From: Epiperipatus broadwayi
Taxonomy: Eukaryota > Onychophora > Udeonychophora > Euonychophora > Peripatidae
NCBI GenBank assembly: GCA_028023455.1
Contig: JAQFVV010012423.1
Location: forward strand, 5,994,269 to 6,058,268
Length of the DNA: 64,000 nucleotides
Direction: 5' to 3'
Part shown: positions 38,950 to 49,599 of the stretch, piece by piece
How the letters are laid out: each line of letters starts with the position of its first letter
Numbering within the stretch: position 1 is the stretch's first letter
The notes under the pieces: model-generated
What the model saw: only the letters and a program-made list of their open reading frames with translations
Database searches by the model: none
Told to the model about the DNA's origin: nothing
Position numbers and translations under genes: made by a program

Positions 38950-40615
38950 CAATATAATAAAGTATAGTAGTGAATGAATGAGGAATGCTATAGAAGAGAA
39001 TAAAAGACTCAAGAATGTATTTTGCTAATAGTACAAAACTTATTTCTGTGATAAGAAAAATGGTGGAACTATTACTTTTAAAAACATGATATTATAAAAT
39101 GTGTGGAAGAGATCTATCAAAAATTATATAGCAATAAAATGAGAAATGCAATTAAATCTATGAAGAAGTTAAAAGCTTAAGGTAATGGTGGAATTATAAT
39201 AAATAAATAATCAATCAAAATAAGATTAAAATAGCTTTAAAACAGCAGATAAAATACATTTGCAAATTTATATACCAAATGTCTAAATGAGAAAGAAGTA
39301 CCAGATGATTGGAAAAATACAATATTAATATTTAAAGCAAGTGATAAAAAGATGTTAGAAATTACAGACCTGTAAGTCTTTAATCAGTTCTATACAAAAT
39401 TATTTATCAGGATAATTACATCTCATCTACAATAAAATATGAATTTTAATCAAATAAAAAATCAAGCCAGATTTAAAAATTGTGTCAGTACAGTGAATCA
39501 TACAGAAGTATTGAGAGAAGTTATAGAAAGGACCAATAAATATTTTTGATACCATTATGCACTGGATTTGTAGATTATGAAAAGGCATTTAATTTTATAA
39601 GAATTTCTGGTAAAGCATTGGATTATCAAGGTATTATCATATTCTGAATAATATTTATAAAAATGCAACAGTAATAATTATACTACATAATGATAATAGA
39701 AAGTTTAACATTGAGAAGGATGTACAATAGGGTGAATTCATTTTCAAAAATTTTTTGCAGCAATTTTTCAAGAATTTTTGTGGATTAAAATAAGAAGATT
39801 AAGGAGTAAAAATAAATGGAGTCTACTTTAGTCAACTCAATTTTGTAGATGATGTAATTGTTTTTGCAAATAATGCTTTAGAGATTTGGGAAATGTTGCA
39901 TGAGTTATCAGATGACAATAAGAAAGTAGGATTAAAGGAAAATGTTAAATAGGCTAAAGTAATGTTCAATGGATTTTCCTCAAAAGAAGAAAATAGAGAT
40001 TAATAATAATATTTTAGAAGAAGTTAACATCCCAAAATATCTTAGTCAGATTATTATTACAGATGAAAACATAATGGACATAATTAATTACGGAATTAAA
40101 CTTTGTTGGAGTGCTTTTGGTAGAAATAATTTAATATTTATATGAAATATGCATATGTATTTCAAAAGAAAGGTTTTTAATAAATGTGTATTACTAGTTC
40201 TTACTTATGGATCTGAGACTTGGACACTTAATAGAAAAGCTATACATAAACATCAGGTTATTCAAAGAAGTATGGAAAGATGTATGTTAGGAATAACAGG
40301 AAGAGATTGAAAATGAAATACATGGGTGAGAGAACAAACAGGTGTTATTGACATCATTGAAAAAAATTAAGAAGCTAAAGTGGAGTTAGGTTGGACATTT
40401 TTCTAAAAGAATTGATAATAGATGGATAATTGAAATTTTAAACTGGATTTTAAAAGATTGTAAAAGACTTAGAAAGAAATCACATGTGAGATGAACTGAG
40501 GAAGAGTACTGAAGTGATGGAGAGATTAGGGACTAGAGATTGAAGAAGATAGATCAGACTTGGAGAGACCTTTATTCTGCAGTGGATTGATAATAGTATA
40601 AAAAATTGGTAATAA
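38950..40615 (+). mobile_element. Decayed RTE-like LINE, copy 1
   Basis: Shifted plus-strand frames give LYTKCLNEKEVPDDWKN (about 39270-39320), the pre-RT block, and ITSHLQ/QARFKNCVSTVNH at about 39415-39495. Later come a worn GCT-G box near 39715 and KERFLINVYY..LLMDLRLGHLIEK near 40170-40240, equivalent to the FNKCVLPILTYGSE block of copy 3. EILNWI and WRDLYSAVD mark the C-terminus near 40435-40590. Multiple stops and frameshifts, non-functional. It abuts PLE 2. Confidence 0.7.
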
Positions 40616-40927
40616 TAGTAATGTTATTATAGAAATGTCTGTATGTAGAAAAAACATTTTTGGATTATTCAATAATTGGTTATCAGATATTGATAATATA
40701 GTAAAATAAATATTATTAATAATAAAATTCTTAGAGCAATTAAATTATGTTCAAATAATTTGTTAAGAGTGAGATTAATATGATATTAAACATTTATTTT
40801 CTAATAAAAATATTGATAAAATAAAAAATAGAATAAGATTAAATAAGAATAAGAATAAAAAAAGGTAATTTATATTGGTTTCAATATATCCAAAAATTTG
40901 TTTGTTAAAGTTAGAAAATGATTTAAA

Positions 40928-41338
40928 ATGATTAATAAGAAATATAATGTTTTCATTTATCCAGTTTATAAAAAGAAAAAAAGTCTCATTTTTTTAATTA
41001 ATAATAATAGGGAATGTAATAATTTAGAGATTATGAATTCAGTTTACATAATAAAATGTTTGAATTGTTTTAGAAAAAATATAGAGATGTCATATGTCGA
41101 GACTACAAAAAATAAATTGGAAACTACATTAAAACAGCATTTAAGTGATAAAAATTCTGCTATTTACAATCACATGAATAAATTTAAACATAAAGATTTT
41201 GAAATAAAAACTTTAGAATGTATAAAGTCATATCATGGAAGAATAGTAAAGGAAGGAATTTACATTAGTAAAATTAAATCTGAATTAAATCGAATGTTAA
41301 TAGAAAAGAAAAAAGAAAAGAACAGGTTTGTTAATTAA
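40928..41338 (+). pseudogene. GIY-YIG-like C-terminal fragment of a PLE protein (136 aa)
   Basis: SVYIIKCLNC followed by MSYVETTKNKLETTLKQHLSD matches the GIY ... CxxC ... YIGxTxxxLxxRLxxH layout, with SYVET replacing the usual YIG-T and Thr replacing the catalytic Arg (LETTLKQH). IYNHMNKFKHKDFEIKTLE corresponds to the H-x-x-x-x-x-H block. The altered YIG and Arg positions suggest that nuclease activity is lost. No RT motif lies upstream in frame. Confidence 0.6.
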
Positions 41339-41510
41339 ATGTTTTAAGGTATTTTTTTAAAAAATTGGTTAAGTTGAGATTGTTGTAATAGAAAAAGGTG
41401 TTGAGGTAAAGAGAATTTTTAATATTTTTTAATATTTTTACATTTGTTTGGAATATGTGATATTTATTATTATATATTTGTACTTGCATTTTTATTTTTT
41501 AGTGTTCCAT

Positions 41511-41545
41511 GAAAAAGACTATATAAAATAGTCAAAACGTTTCGA
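41511..41545 (+). ncRNA. PLE hammerhead-like core, second copy
   Basis: TGAAAAA, then stem GACTAT (41517-41522), loop ATAAA, stem ATAGTC (41528-41533), then AAAACGTTTCG, in which AAACGTTT is palindromic. It has the same order as in the 33092-33120 block, with a different stem sequence. Confidence 0.45.
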
Positions 41546-41580
41546 TGTATTTTATTTTTATTATAGTCATATAAAAACAA

Positions 41581-42246
41581 GTTTTAAAAAGAAGTCTGAT
41601 GTATTCATTGACATATTTAAAATGATGATAATAATATAACAAATGATTAATATATGTAACCAAAAAGTTCAAGCTTAAAAAATATAAATACTTAAAATAT
41701 TCTAACACGTACTGACATATATATATAGAGAGAGAGGAAAGGTAAAATATTGTAGGCTCATGCAGTTACAATATATTTCATTTTAATTAAAACAAAAATA
41801 AATAATACAAATATCATAGATATAAAAAATCCAAAAATCTATTTTATTACTATGCTTATAAAATCCCTATTTTTTCTGCAAATGTACTTCAGAATTTTCA
41901 AAAATCATTAGTAAAAGATTTTCAGATACTTTTCTTTTTTCAAAAGAAGTAGTAATAAAATTCGTTGTCGGCAAAATAAAAAAGCCACATCTAAATAAAC
42001 TCTTCCAATGTTTTAATAAATTTTTGTAATAAACTAGAGCAGTTTTCAAAAGAAATGAGTTTTTTAGGTAGAAAATAGTAAAAAGAAAGTATAGTTCTTT
42101 TAACTTACTGTGTATATATGTAAGTATAATGTTATTAAAGTATAAGTATATTTCTCGCATACTTTTTACATAGGTGTATTGAAAAATGGTGATTATAAAA
42201 TGCAGAAAAGATAATAACTAAATAACATTATGATAAAAAAATGTTT
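41581..42246. other. AT-rich non-coding stretch
   Basis: A short AT/AG run lies at 41719-41735. The 97-residue minus frame at 41867-42160 shows no domain. No gene supported. Confidence 0.45.
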
Positions 42247-42263
42247 TTCTTAAAATTAATGTC

Positions 42264-42279
42264 TATTTATTTATTTATT

Positions 42280-42371
<92 letters not shown>
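42264..42371. repeat. (TTTA)n then (TTA)n microsatellite
   Basis: About seven TTTA units pass directly into about 27 TTA units. Confidence 0.97.
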
Positions 42372-42373
<2 letters not shown>

Positions 42374-42879
42374 TTTCAATAGTGAATTTAATCAATGAAT
42401 GATGATACTATGAATATGGCTGCTCCACTATATTTTTAATCTTTATTTATATGTTTGATGATATTTGTGCATATTTTATTTTGCCAAGGGATTTGTAAAC
42501 ATATCATATTTTCTACAATAAATTATATTTTTAGAAATAAGAGTCATGTACTTTCTAATTATTATGATAATTAATAGGGAAGGAATTGTACTATATAAAA
42601 ATGTTTGCAATGAAATAACAAGGAATAACATAATTATAAAATAAGTCAAGAAAAGCACTTGGAAATACAAAAAGAGTAAAGTTATAGTAAACCCATAAAA
42701 ATTTGAATATCGTTTATCAGATTAATTTAAAAAAAAACATTACAGTTTGTCATTAGTTCTTAATAGACATATCCTCAGAAATGCATATCTTTATATATGA
42801 TTTCAAATACATATAACAATTAATAATACACAATTCAAAAGATAGTAGTCAACACAGTTTAGTAGATTACATAATGTTT

Positions 42880-43010
42880 TGAGTGGTATTATTCTCCACT
42901 CTTTTTCAGGTGAGGCTGGCTTGACCAATGAGAATGCTAGAATAGAAATCAAACTTAGATTTTTTAATATAGTAATTTGTAGCAAAGCTCTAACCAACCG
43001 AATTATATAT
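42880..43010 (-). repeat. tRNA-derived SINE, minus strand
   Basis: Minus strand: GGTTGGTTAGAGC (about 42988-43000) has the D-arm/A-box form. AAGTTTGATTTC (about 42948-42960) is a worn B box. The body then continues with GGTCAAGCCAGCCTCACCTG and GGAGAATAATACCACTC. It appears to be a different SINE family from 6445 and 30070. Confidence 0.5.
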
Positions 43011-43639
43011 TCTTAGCATTGGTATTATTATATTAGTGCAAAAAATTATATTTATTTTAGTTGTAAGCAATATAAAATGATTGAAGAAAAAACATATAAC
43101 ACTTAATAACTTAGTTCAGAAATAATTATTACTGACATCTTTTATTAAGTTAATAATTATTACTAAAGCATTGAATATGGATAGACTCAAGTTATATTTA
43201 ATTGGGCTATAATACTGAGTTCAAAATTTGAAGAATAAATAATGTAATACTTTATGTTGAAAAAGTAAATCCTACAAGAAAACCTTAATGTTTAAGTTAT
43301 TTTACTGCTCTACATTAATTATAGTGTTCTGGTTATATTATTAAAGGGGTTTGCTACTAACTAAAAAAACATCCTTTAATTTCAAGCTTTTAAAAAGAAA
43401 CTAAACAGGGTAAATTCATAACATTATTGCATCTGTTATTACTATGCGATTATTCATATAATAAATGAACATGAATGGTGAGTCTAGTGGCTTTTTACCT
43501 TTGAGTTTAACATCAAAAAACATTATGGTTTTTCTCATTATTTTCTGAATAGATTTTAACTGACAAAACAAATATATGCGATCTTTCTTAAAAATATTTA
43601 TAATCATGATAGAGAAATCAAAGTATGATTCTTAAACCC
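43011..43639. other. AT-rich stretch without gene
   Basis: Nothing recognisable on either strand. Confidence 0.45.
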
Positions 43640-44265
43640 AGGAATTATAAGGCCTCAGCTAAGGCAGCAAATGGTATTGAGAGTGGAAAATGCTAAGAAT
43701 CCCCTGAATGCAGAGCAGGCTGCCATTCATTGATGATATTTTATTTCACTGCCAACAACTGCATATCACTTTCAATTGAAAGAAAATTTCCTAAATTGGA
43801 AGAAACTCTAGTATTAAATGGGATATTTTTTGGACTTTGCAAAGATAGAGAAAAAGATAAAGAGACAATTGAGTTACAAAGTGGGCATTTATTTTATTAT
43901 AAATATGACATTTACTTTATTATAAACATACAAATAATGGAACCACAACTGATGTCAGATTTCTTATAAATAAAGAATTGAAGGATAACATTATGGATAT
44001 TGATACTATATCAGACGATTGGCAAGATTAGTTATTCAAATTAATGGAAGATACCAAATAAAAATAATTCAAATTTATGCCTTTACAAGTTCTCATTATT
44101 ATGAAGAAATAAAAAATTATTACATAGATGCACAAAATGCCTATGTTTAGACCAACAAATATTTTAAAATTATTATGAAAGGGATTAATGCTAGATCTGG
44201 TAAATGATTAAAAGAAGAAAGTTATGTGAGTAAACTTGATTATGATTATGGAGTTTGCAGGAATA

Positions 44266-44297
<32 letters not shown>

Positions 44298-44340
44298 TAT
44301 GAGATATAAAAATGATTATTATTATGGATAAAAATAGGAA

Positions 44341-44371
<31 letters not shown>

Positions 44372-46400
44372 TATGAGAAGAATGTTAAATGGAGAAGGAC
44401 ATGAAAGCATCCAAATGAAAATTCAGAAGAATGGAATTATATTTTAACTAACAGAAAATATATATTTGAAGATCATCAATTATTCAAATGTAAGATATAT
44501 GTTTATGTGAAAGTAGCAATATTTAGAACTATTAAGAAAATCTAGATTAACACTTAATATTCCTGACCTTCAGAAATATTTCAATGACAATCACATTAAA
44601 ATATTAATAAATTTTAAAGATGGTTCAAACTTGATTGAAGTCAATAAGAAGATAACTAATATACTATTAAAAACTGTAAGAAAAATAGTTGCTGCAAAAA
44701 CGAATCAATTTATCAGTAAATTTCAACCAAAACCAGACAATGTATAAAAATATAAACATTTGTAAAAATAATCCCTTAAGAAGTCTTGAACATTTAATGT
44801 TTTGTGAAATAGTATGAAAAAGAACTAATAATGATATAAGAAAATGCAATTGTGAATTGGCAAGGGAAGTTATAGAAAAAAATAAAAATCTCAAAAGTAT
44901 ATAGCAACATCTTATTGGAGGAAAGTTATTTCAACACTAAAAATAAAAGACAAAATTATTACTAAAAGGAGAGATGTCATCATAAAATGTGTTGAAGAGT
45001 TCTATAAAGAATTATATGGTAATAAAGAACCTAAAAACAAAATATTCCCTATATTTACTATATCTTCAAAATTACCAAGTATCTTAAATGATATGATGTG
45101 GTATACCATTATATCTATACAGAAGATAAAAGCTCCGTAAAATTATGGAATTATTGTTGATATTTTTGGGAGGAAGAAACAGATGAATAAATAAAAAAAT
45201 TGTATATCAAATATCTAAATATAGTAACAATATTCATATTTAAGAAAGATGATATAGAAGATATAAGAAATTACAGATCTATCAGTCTTCTATCAATTTA
45301 TACTAAATTCTTACTTAAATAATTACAAGTCACTTACATAGAACTTTGAATCTAACCAACTTAACAAACAAGCTGAATTCAAAAGTAGTTTTAGGATAAT
45401 AGATTATATCCAAGTGTTGAGAGAAGTTATAGAAAATATCATTGCATATGAGTTACCATTATGCTTTGAATTTTTAAATTATGAAAAGGCATCTATATTT
45501 TTAAGAATATTCATCAAAATGCAACATCACTGATTTAATTATATAATGATACTAATAAGATTAATACCGAATGGATGTACATTAAGTTTATTCTATATCT
45601 CCAAAACTTTTATAGCAGTTTTTCAAAAGTATTTTTATGAATTAATATGTGACAATGAGTAAAAGTAAATGCAGATTATTTAAGTTATCTAGCTTTTGCA
45701 AATGACATGGCTATTTTTCCAAATGATTTTTCAGAACTTTAGGAAATGTTGCAAAAGTTATTGGATAAAAATAAAAATGTAGGATTAAAGATAAATGCTA
45801 AAAAGTCTCAAAGTAATGTTCAATGGATTTTCTAAAGATTAATACCCTAAATTAGAAGATATTAACAACATAATACAGATGGAAATATAATAGATGAAAT
45901 TAATCATAGCACTAAATTTAGATGGAGTTCTTTTGGCAAAAATAACTTATTTTTGAAAGGAAACATGCCTTTGCATTTGAAAAGAAAGATTTTTAATAAG
46001 TGCTTTAGTATTTCTTATTTAGAAATCTGAGACTCGAATATTTAACAGAAGAGCAGACGAATGACTTCAAAACACTCAATGATGTAAAGAGAGGTATACA
46101 TTGGACATAACAAAAAGGGATAAAAAATGAAATATACGCATGAGAAAAAACATATATCATTGACATTATTGAAAAAGTTTAAGAATCTGAAATAGAAGTG
46201 AACTGATATATTGTGGGAAAAAATAATAGATAGATAGATGATGTCTTTTACCATGTCCTAAAAGTATGGAAAATATAAAAAGAAATTACATGTAAGATGA
46301 ATGAATAAAAGAAGTTTACTAATAGAATATGGAGAAGCTGGATTATATATGGAGAGGCCTTCATCCTGCATTTAATCAAATAATTGTAAATGATGACAAT
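43640..46400 (+). mobile_element. Decayed RTE-like LINE, copy 2 (includes endonuclease)
   Basis: Endonuclease remnant: IDTISDRLARLVIQINGRY-like frames at about 44000-44050, then IIMKGINARSGK at about 44170-44205 in the GDFNAxxG position. RT remnant: KYSNNIHI/YRRYKKLQIYQSSINLY at about 45215-45310 (the NYRPISL position), IMKRHLYF at about 45480-45500 (the EKAFD position) and LSSFCK-HGYF near 45685-45715 (the FADD position). KHMPLHLKRKIFNKCF at 45960-46005 aligns with the block at 53345-53390. Many stops. A tandem duplication holding two (AT)n runs interrupts it at 44258-44378. Confidence 0.7.
44258..44378. repeat. Local tandem duplication with (AT)n and poly-T inside RTE copy 2
   Basis: AGGAATATATAT...TTTTTTTT..ATGAG occurs twice about 78 bp apart, each time with an (AT)n run of about 24 bp. 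Confidence 0.75.
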
Positions 46401-46408
46401 AATTAAAC

Positions 46409-46578
46409 AGGCAAAACTCTCCATACAGTAGTGACACTCAGTGCAAGCCAGAGTAATCAATAGATGCCAGAAGGCTTGTGCATAAAATCCCTATCTAGTG
46501 CCTACTAATCCAATATCCCCAGACTAGTTTCTGGCAAGCATAAGAAACAATGATCATGTGATGTTTAGTGGTTTAGTG
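46409..46578 (+). repeat. MITE-like repeat, internally deleted copy
   Basis: Shares AAAACTCTCCATA-AGTAGT, GCCAGAAGGCTTGTGCATAA and ATCATGTGATGTTTAGTGGTTTA with 18727-19061, but lacks about 180 bp between CTAGTTTCTGGC and the 3' end. Confidence 0.75.
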
Positions 46579-46825
46579 ACAATGATTAATAAAAATTATT
46601 TAATTAAAATTATACCTTGTGTATAATTTTTTATTGATTTTAAAATTATTTGAATCTGATCTTTGTCTTATTCTTATGTAGAGAATTATTTAATAACACT
46701 ATAAAGTTTAAGTAAATAGGCTAATATTTCCTTTTTTCTTGAATGTTTTACTGTTATGTGTCAATCATCTATATTCTTTTATTTTTTTCTTTAATTCTCA
46801 ATAATAAAAATTTGGAAAATTAATA

Positions 46826-46870
<45 letters not shown>

Positions 46871-49360
46871 TAAATTTTTATATAATATATATATATATAT
46901 ATATTGTAACCTTACAGTATTATATTTTAAAAAATTGTAAAAATTGTATTGGCCCTATAGTTTATGCAAACACATTCATCACTATTATTTAATACTTATA
47001 GTTTATGCAAACATATTGTCACTATCATTGGTCTTATCGAATCTTAGGTAATCAATATCATGTCTAATAGACTCTCATATTCATGTTTAAGAGAATATAT
47101 ATATATTTTTAAAAGCATTTTTAAATGGCTTTTTAAAATTTTATTATTGATGCTTGCATAAAATATGTGTATGTATATTTTGACAAAGGTATTCCATGGT
47201 ATAAACAGATAGAAATGCTCACACATAAAACAACTAATTTTATACAGAAATAAGGAATAGAATTATAAATGTAACATTACTACACTAAAATATTTTGAGG
47301 TAAAACAATTATATCTAGATTACATGTTTATTTATATGCAGAATAAACAGTTTTTACATTTTTGTATTTTTGTGTGTGTGGAAGCCTGCATGTTTAGATT
47401 TAGCAAAGATTGATTTAATTTACTAAAATATTTAGTGACATTCATTAAAAGATTAATTTAATTGAATAAATATTTGAGAAGTTTATTTTTATGATCTATT
47501 TATTTTAAATACATGTAATATTCGTTTGAAAACCCAAAAATGAAAGTGAAATGATATGAAAAGATTGAAATTATTATTTCCTTTTTTTTTTTCATTTTTA
47601 AGTAATTTTACTGTCTTGCTTCAAAAAAACCTTAATTCTAACATTTGTCTGACAATAACCATGATGTCTATTGAAGTGGTAAATCTGTAGTACATATTTA
47701 ACTTCACTGCCTGATGACATTACATACCTTTAAAGTAGGGTTTGAACCTGTTTATATGTTTATTTGGTCATCCAGGAATGTTAAGCACACACATATACAC
47801 ATATCACTTCCACCCTGTTTATTTAAGAAAAGGTTATGTGTAACCAGTTGAATTATTATTTTAGCTTAAGTATATTTTATTTTCAAGCTTGTAAATTCCT
47901 TTCACTTAGATAATTGTGTATGTGCGTATATGTATTACAGATATAAAAATAAATAATTAATGTAGAGCTAAAGCAATGCCAGAAATTCTAAAAAGTATTA
48001 TTACAATTTAAAAATGTCATTCTCATTTCAAGTCAAACCAAAAATCATATTTTAAAGTTATTTGCAATTTTAAAAATACGTTTAAATAATCTGCTTTTTG
48101 GAATGTATTGTTTACATCTTCCAATATTGCTAAATTTCAAGTATAGGAGGAGCAGAAGTTCTAGGAATGCATGGAAGGAGTTCAAATCACGCTTCTCTCT
48201 GGTATTTGTGTAGAGAGTGGAAACAATATGAACTGTGAGTAAAAACAATTTGCCTTCCTGATCTTAAATCGTCTCTGTCCTGCCTTCTGCTATGCCATCG
48301 CTACTTGAGAACTGTTATGTCTTACTGTAAAATAATATTGGAAGATGCCTACCATTATTTTATTAATATTGTACCTTGCTAAACTTCGTATACATTATTA
48401 TAAGTGGCCACCATAACTTCTAAAGGTAATCCGTTTTGCCGAAGAATGAACTCTTAATTCTCCTCACTTCATTTCTTTCCTAAATCTTAATTGTAATCAG
48501 AATGTAATCTTTATTTATTTTATAACTGATTATAAACTTAATTATCATTAAATTTGTGATTTTCTCTCAAGTTTTAAACTTGTTCTTTGAAACGCTAAGC
48601 ACAGAATTATGTACTTTAAATCTATCATTAGCTTTTTAAGTTTCACACTCTAATTATTTTATTTCATGCGGCAAAACTTATTTTAAATATATATCTTATT
48701 AAATTAGTTTTGGTATGCTAATGTTTTAACCTAGCGAACTTATATTATTTCAATCATCATTCCGATATTTTGGAATATTTAAATAGTTAAACGTAAAATT
48801 TCTTACTGAACGCTGTTCGCTCGGTTAAATATTTGAAATATATGTAATGGCGGATGGTTTAAAAATTATATTATGGCATAAGATAAACCTTTTGTTGTCA
48901 TCACTATCGATATTTAAATGCATTTTATCTTCTTAAAATAAATTTGATTATTAATATATTTTAATAACTATTTATTATTTATACGCCATTAAGAGTTAAA
49001 TTAATTATAATATATTGTCGTTTAGGAATACTTGGGCTTGTTAAATAGGAAAATTAATATTTTCCCTCTTCTATATTCGACATCCTAAATTTATTAAAGT
49101 TATTCGTACGATGCTGAGTGGGTTATTATTTTATCATGGCATTATGCATGCTATTATTGCTTTATTTAAGCTTAAATTATTTCATTAGTCATTTAAGACT
49201 TAAGCCATATTCGCGTTGCTTACTTATGATAGCATTTTAAAGAATTATATTTTGCTTTATCATATTTACTCATCCAAACTCCGGATTTTCTTCACGTAAC
49301 TCGTATAGGAATGAGGTTTGGTATAACCGATCTCAAGATAAACATTAGAGTATTAAGGCT
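46579..49360. other. AT-rich stretch with (TA)n runs, no assigned gene
   Basis: (TA)n at 46828-46863 and 46887-46905. The second is followed by TGTAACC, like the LTR ends at 9707 and 15726. A near-repeat of about 60-bp spacing (ATAGTTTATGCAAACA) lies at 46956-47035. A minus-strand B-box-like GGTTCAAACCC lies near 47728-47738. From about 48150 to 49360 CpG and GC rise a little, without a definable gene. Confidence 0.4.
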
Positions 49361-49366
49361 CTGCAT

Positions 49367-49597
49367 GTGAAACATCAGAGGGCATACCATGGAATCCTTA
49401 CCACTCATATTTTCGAATATCGCCTTGTGATAAATACAAGTGGAATCATATATGTGATAAAGCCTTCCAGTCCAAAGACGGACATCTTCTCCATTTTAAA
49501 CGCTGTCATTATAGTTAGCACTGTGAGTTCTTTTATATGTAGTTCTCATTTTATCTATAAGACGTGGCGCAGTGATGTTTGTAAACCACTCATTTAA
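49367..49597 (+). pseudogene. C2H2 zinc-finger relic
   Basis: In the frame starting at the TGT at 49453, the plus strand reads CDKAFQSKDGHLLHFKRCH. This fits C-x12-H-x4-H with the usual Phe at position 5. The partner cysteine three residues upstream is lost (N). KHQRAYHG at 49370-49393, in another frame, looks like the H-x3-H plus linker of a preceding finger. The frame closes soon after at a TAG. Isolated, frameshifted and intron-less, it is probably a decayed copy of a tandem zinc-finger gene, but a single motif match can be chance. Confidence 0.3.
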
Positions 49598-49599
49598 TA

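Larger units (their letters stand above)
40620..41580 (+). mobile_element. 3' part of a second Penelope-like element
   Basis: Consists of a GIY-YIG-like ORF (40928-41338) followed about 180 bp later by a PLE-type hairpin and palindrome block (41511-41545). The upstream RT is missing or unrecognisable. It differs clearly from the 33060 element, so it is a different PLE lineage. Confidence 0.65.

Noticed and set aside
47705-47725. CTGATGA-type hammerhead start
   Set aside because: No GAAA box or pairing stem II follows within reach; likewise for the CTGATGA near 36482.
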